The translations under genes and the position numbers were made by a program. Shown here in pieces: positions 63,080-64,000 of a stretch of DNA of 64,000 nt. Under the pieces are notes generated by a model that was not told the DNA's origin, made no database searches, and was given only the letters and a program-made list of their open reading frames with translations. The stretch is from Megalopta genalis. Taxonomy: Eukaryota; Arthropoda; Insecta; Hymenoptera; Halictidae. The stretch is taken from positions 1 through 64,000 of the forward strand of contig NW_027476222.1 of NCBI RefSeq assembly GCF_051020955.1, in the 5' to 3' direction. Numbering within the stretch: position 1 is the stretch's first letter; every line of letters starts with the position of its first letter.

Positions 63080-64000
63080 CAAATCCATGCGAATCAAATG
63101 ATTGAGCTTCAAACACTTGGGATATAGGTGATATAGCTTCAAATGCAGGGGAAACAAACGAGATAGCTTCAAATCCATGAGAAACACTTGATTTAGTTTC
63201 AAATCAATGTTATGTGGAAGGTTTAGCTTCAAATCCATGCAACACAAATGATTTAGCTTCAGATACTTGCGATATAAGTGATATAGCTCCAAATGCAGGG
63301 GAATCAAACGAGTTAGCTTCAAATGCAGGAGAAACAAACGAGTGAGCTTCAAATCCATGCGAAACACATGAATTAGCTTCAAATCAATGCGATGTAGAAG
63401 GTTTAGCTTCAAATCCATGCGAAAAAAATGATTTAGCATCAGATACATGCGATATAAGTGATATAGCTTCAAATGCAGGGGAAACAAACGAGTTAGCTTC
63501 AAATCCATGCGAAACACAAGATTTAGCTGCAAATCAATGCGATGTTGAAGGTTTAGCTTCAAATCCATGCGAAACAAATGAGTTAGCTTTAGATACTTGC
63601 GATATAAGTGATATAGCTTCAAATGCAGGGGAAACAAACGACTTAGCTTCAAATGCAGGGGAAACAAACGAGTTAGCTTCAAATCTATGCGAAACGCACG
63701 ATTTAGCTGCAAATGAAAGCGATGTAGAAGGTTTAGCTTCAAATCCATGCGAAACAAATGATTTAGCTACAAACACTTGGGATATAAGTGATATAGCTTC
63801 AATTGCAGACGAGACAAACGAGTTAGCTTCAAATCCATGCAAAACACATGAATTAGCTTTAGATACTTGCGATATAAGTGATTTAGCTTCAAATCCAGAG
63901 GAAACAAACGAGTTAGCTACAAATCCATGCGAAACACATGATTTAGCTGCAAATCGATGCGAAATAGATGGCTTAGCTTCAATTCCATGCGAAACACATG
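63080..64000 (+). repeat. Duplication at the window end, copy 2 (one HOR longer)
   Basis: It matches 61309-62079 plus one extra HOR and is still matching at base 64000, so it continues beyond the window. Confidence 0.87.
63496..63645 (+). repeat. Inserted 150-bp HOR, exact A-B-C-D-E
   Basis: A 63496-63525, B 63526-63555, C 63556-63585, D 63586-63615, E 63616-63645. The related copy lacks these 150 bp at about 61725. The offset jumps from 1,771 to 1,921 bp across it. Confidence 0.9.

Larger units (their letters stand above)
1..64000 (+). repeat. 64-kb satellite array of a 30-bp unit with 150-bp higher-order structure
   Basis: Every line consists of diverged copies of one 30-bp unit. Each begins near GCTTCAAAT, carries an ATGCGA-like core in the middle and ends near GATTTA, GATATA, GGTTTA or GAGTTA. 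All copies lie in the same direction; no inverted block was seen. Units fall into five classes that recur in a fixed order as a 150-bp higher-order repeat. The array crosses both window edges, so its true length is unknown. Individual units vary by substitution and by 28-, 29- or 31-bp length variants. The scale, divergence pattern and layered duplications resemble eukaryotic satellite DNA; that assignment is inference. No unique sequence interrupts the array. Confidence 0.97.

Noticed and set aside
1..64000. CRISPR array
   Set aside because: There is regular spacing, but no distinction between conserved repeats and unique spacers. Every 30-bp unit is related to every other, and no cas gene is present.
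1..64000. Continuous giant protein using a variant genetic code
   Set aside because: TGA, TAA and TAG all occur in the + frame, so a single reassignment does not help. Single-base indels shift the frame at many sites as well.
1..64000. True pentapeptide-repeat protein family member
   Set aside because: The five-residue Cys/Leu alternation is only loosely similar to the A(D/N)LXX pattern, and the frame is repeatedly broken.
1..64000. Transposon, LTR or inverted repeats within the array
   Set aside because: No unique insert, no reverse-orientation block and no target-site duplication was seen in any line.
1..64000. CENP-B box or another known centromere protein site
   Set aside because: No string resembling the TTCG...CGGG box was noticed in any unit class. 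A proper motif scan was not possible here.
1..64000. Promoters, ribosome binding sites and terminators
   Set aside because: AT-rich strings such as TATAAG and GATATA occur once per D unit as part of the repeat, so they carry no specific regulatory evidence.
1..64000. Frameshifts and stops as sequencing error
   Set aside because: The same rare alleles recur in several related blocks in the same position, which fits inheritance. A few singletons, such as those near 2943 and 3092, could still be errors.

Overview
The whole 64-kb window is one uninterrupted, head-to-tail tandem array of a degenerate 30-bp unit, about 2,100 copies, all in the same orientation. I found no unique sequence in any line: no conventional gene, no rRNA or tRNA gene, no transposon and no CRISPR array. 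An array this long, with layered amplification, points to a eukaryotic nuclear satellite (centromeric, pericentromeric, subtelomeric or another heterochromatic block). The host cannot be named from sequence. A decayed in-frame megasatellite gene is a weaker alternative. Organisation: five unit classes, called A to E here, recur in the order A-B-C-D-E to make a 150-bp higher-order repeat (HOR), clean at 4265-4414. On the + strand they spell ten-residue blocks: A ASNPCETHDL, B ASNQCDVEGL, C ASNPCETNDL, D ASDTCDISDI, E ASNA(D/G)ETNEL. Shortened orders (C-D-E triads, A-B pairs, doubled E, B-C-D-E) are common. Above the HOR lies a third layer of 0.5-6 kb duplications, many tandem and nearly identical, so the array is a nested record of amplification. 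Layout: 1-2.1 kb, a 1,050-bp tandem duplication. 2.1-3.5 kb, mixed array. 3.5-18.7 kb, two related blocks (3.5-12.7 and 13.0-18.7), the first enlarged by a 721-bp and then a 2,729-bp tandem duplication. 17.5-27.4 kb, a 5,165-bp tandem duplication whose second copy lost 421 bp. 27.4-37.6 kb, a more divergent mosaic. 37.6-46.6 kb, a 5,522-bp-offset duplication that differs by exactly one HOR. 46.6-52.9 kb, divergent, with a 1,413-bp-offset duplication. 52.9-64 kb, several interleaved duplications, one again differing by exactly one HOR and running off the window end. Coding status: the 30-bp period is a multiple of three and the consensus lacks stops in one + frame and two - frames, so long open frames arise automatically on both strands. 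All three stop codons recur in the + frame, 28-, 29- and 31-bp units shift the frame, and recurrent stops are inherited within duplicated blocks. Of five frame-1 differences between the first two duplicated copies, four change the amino acid. I therefore annotate no protein-coding gene.
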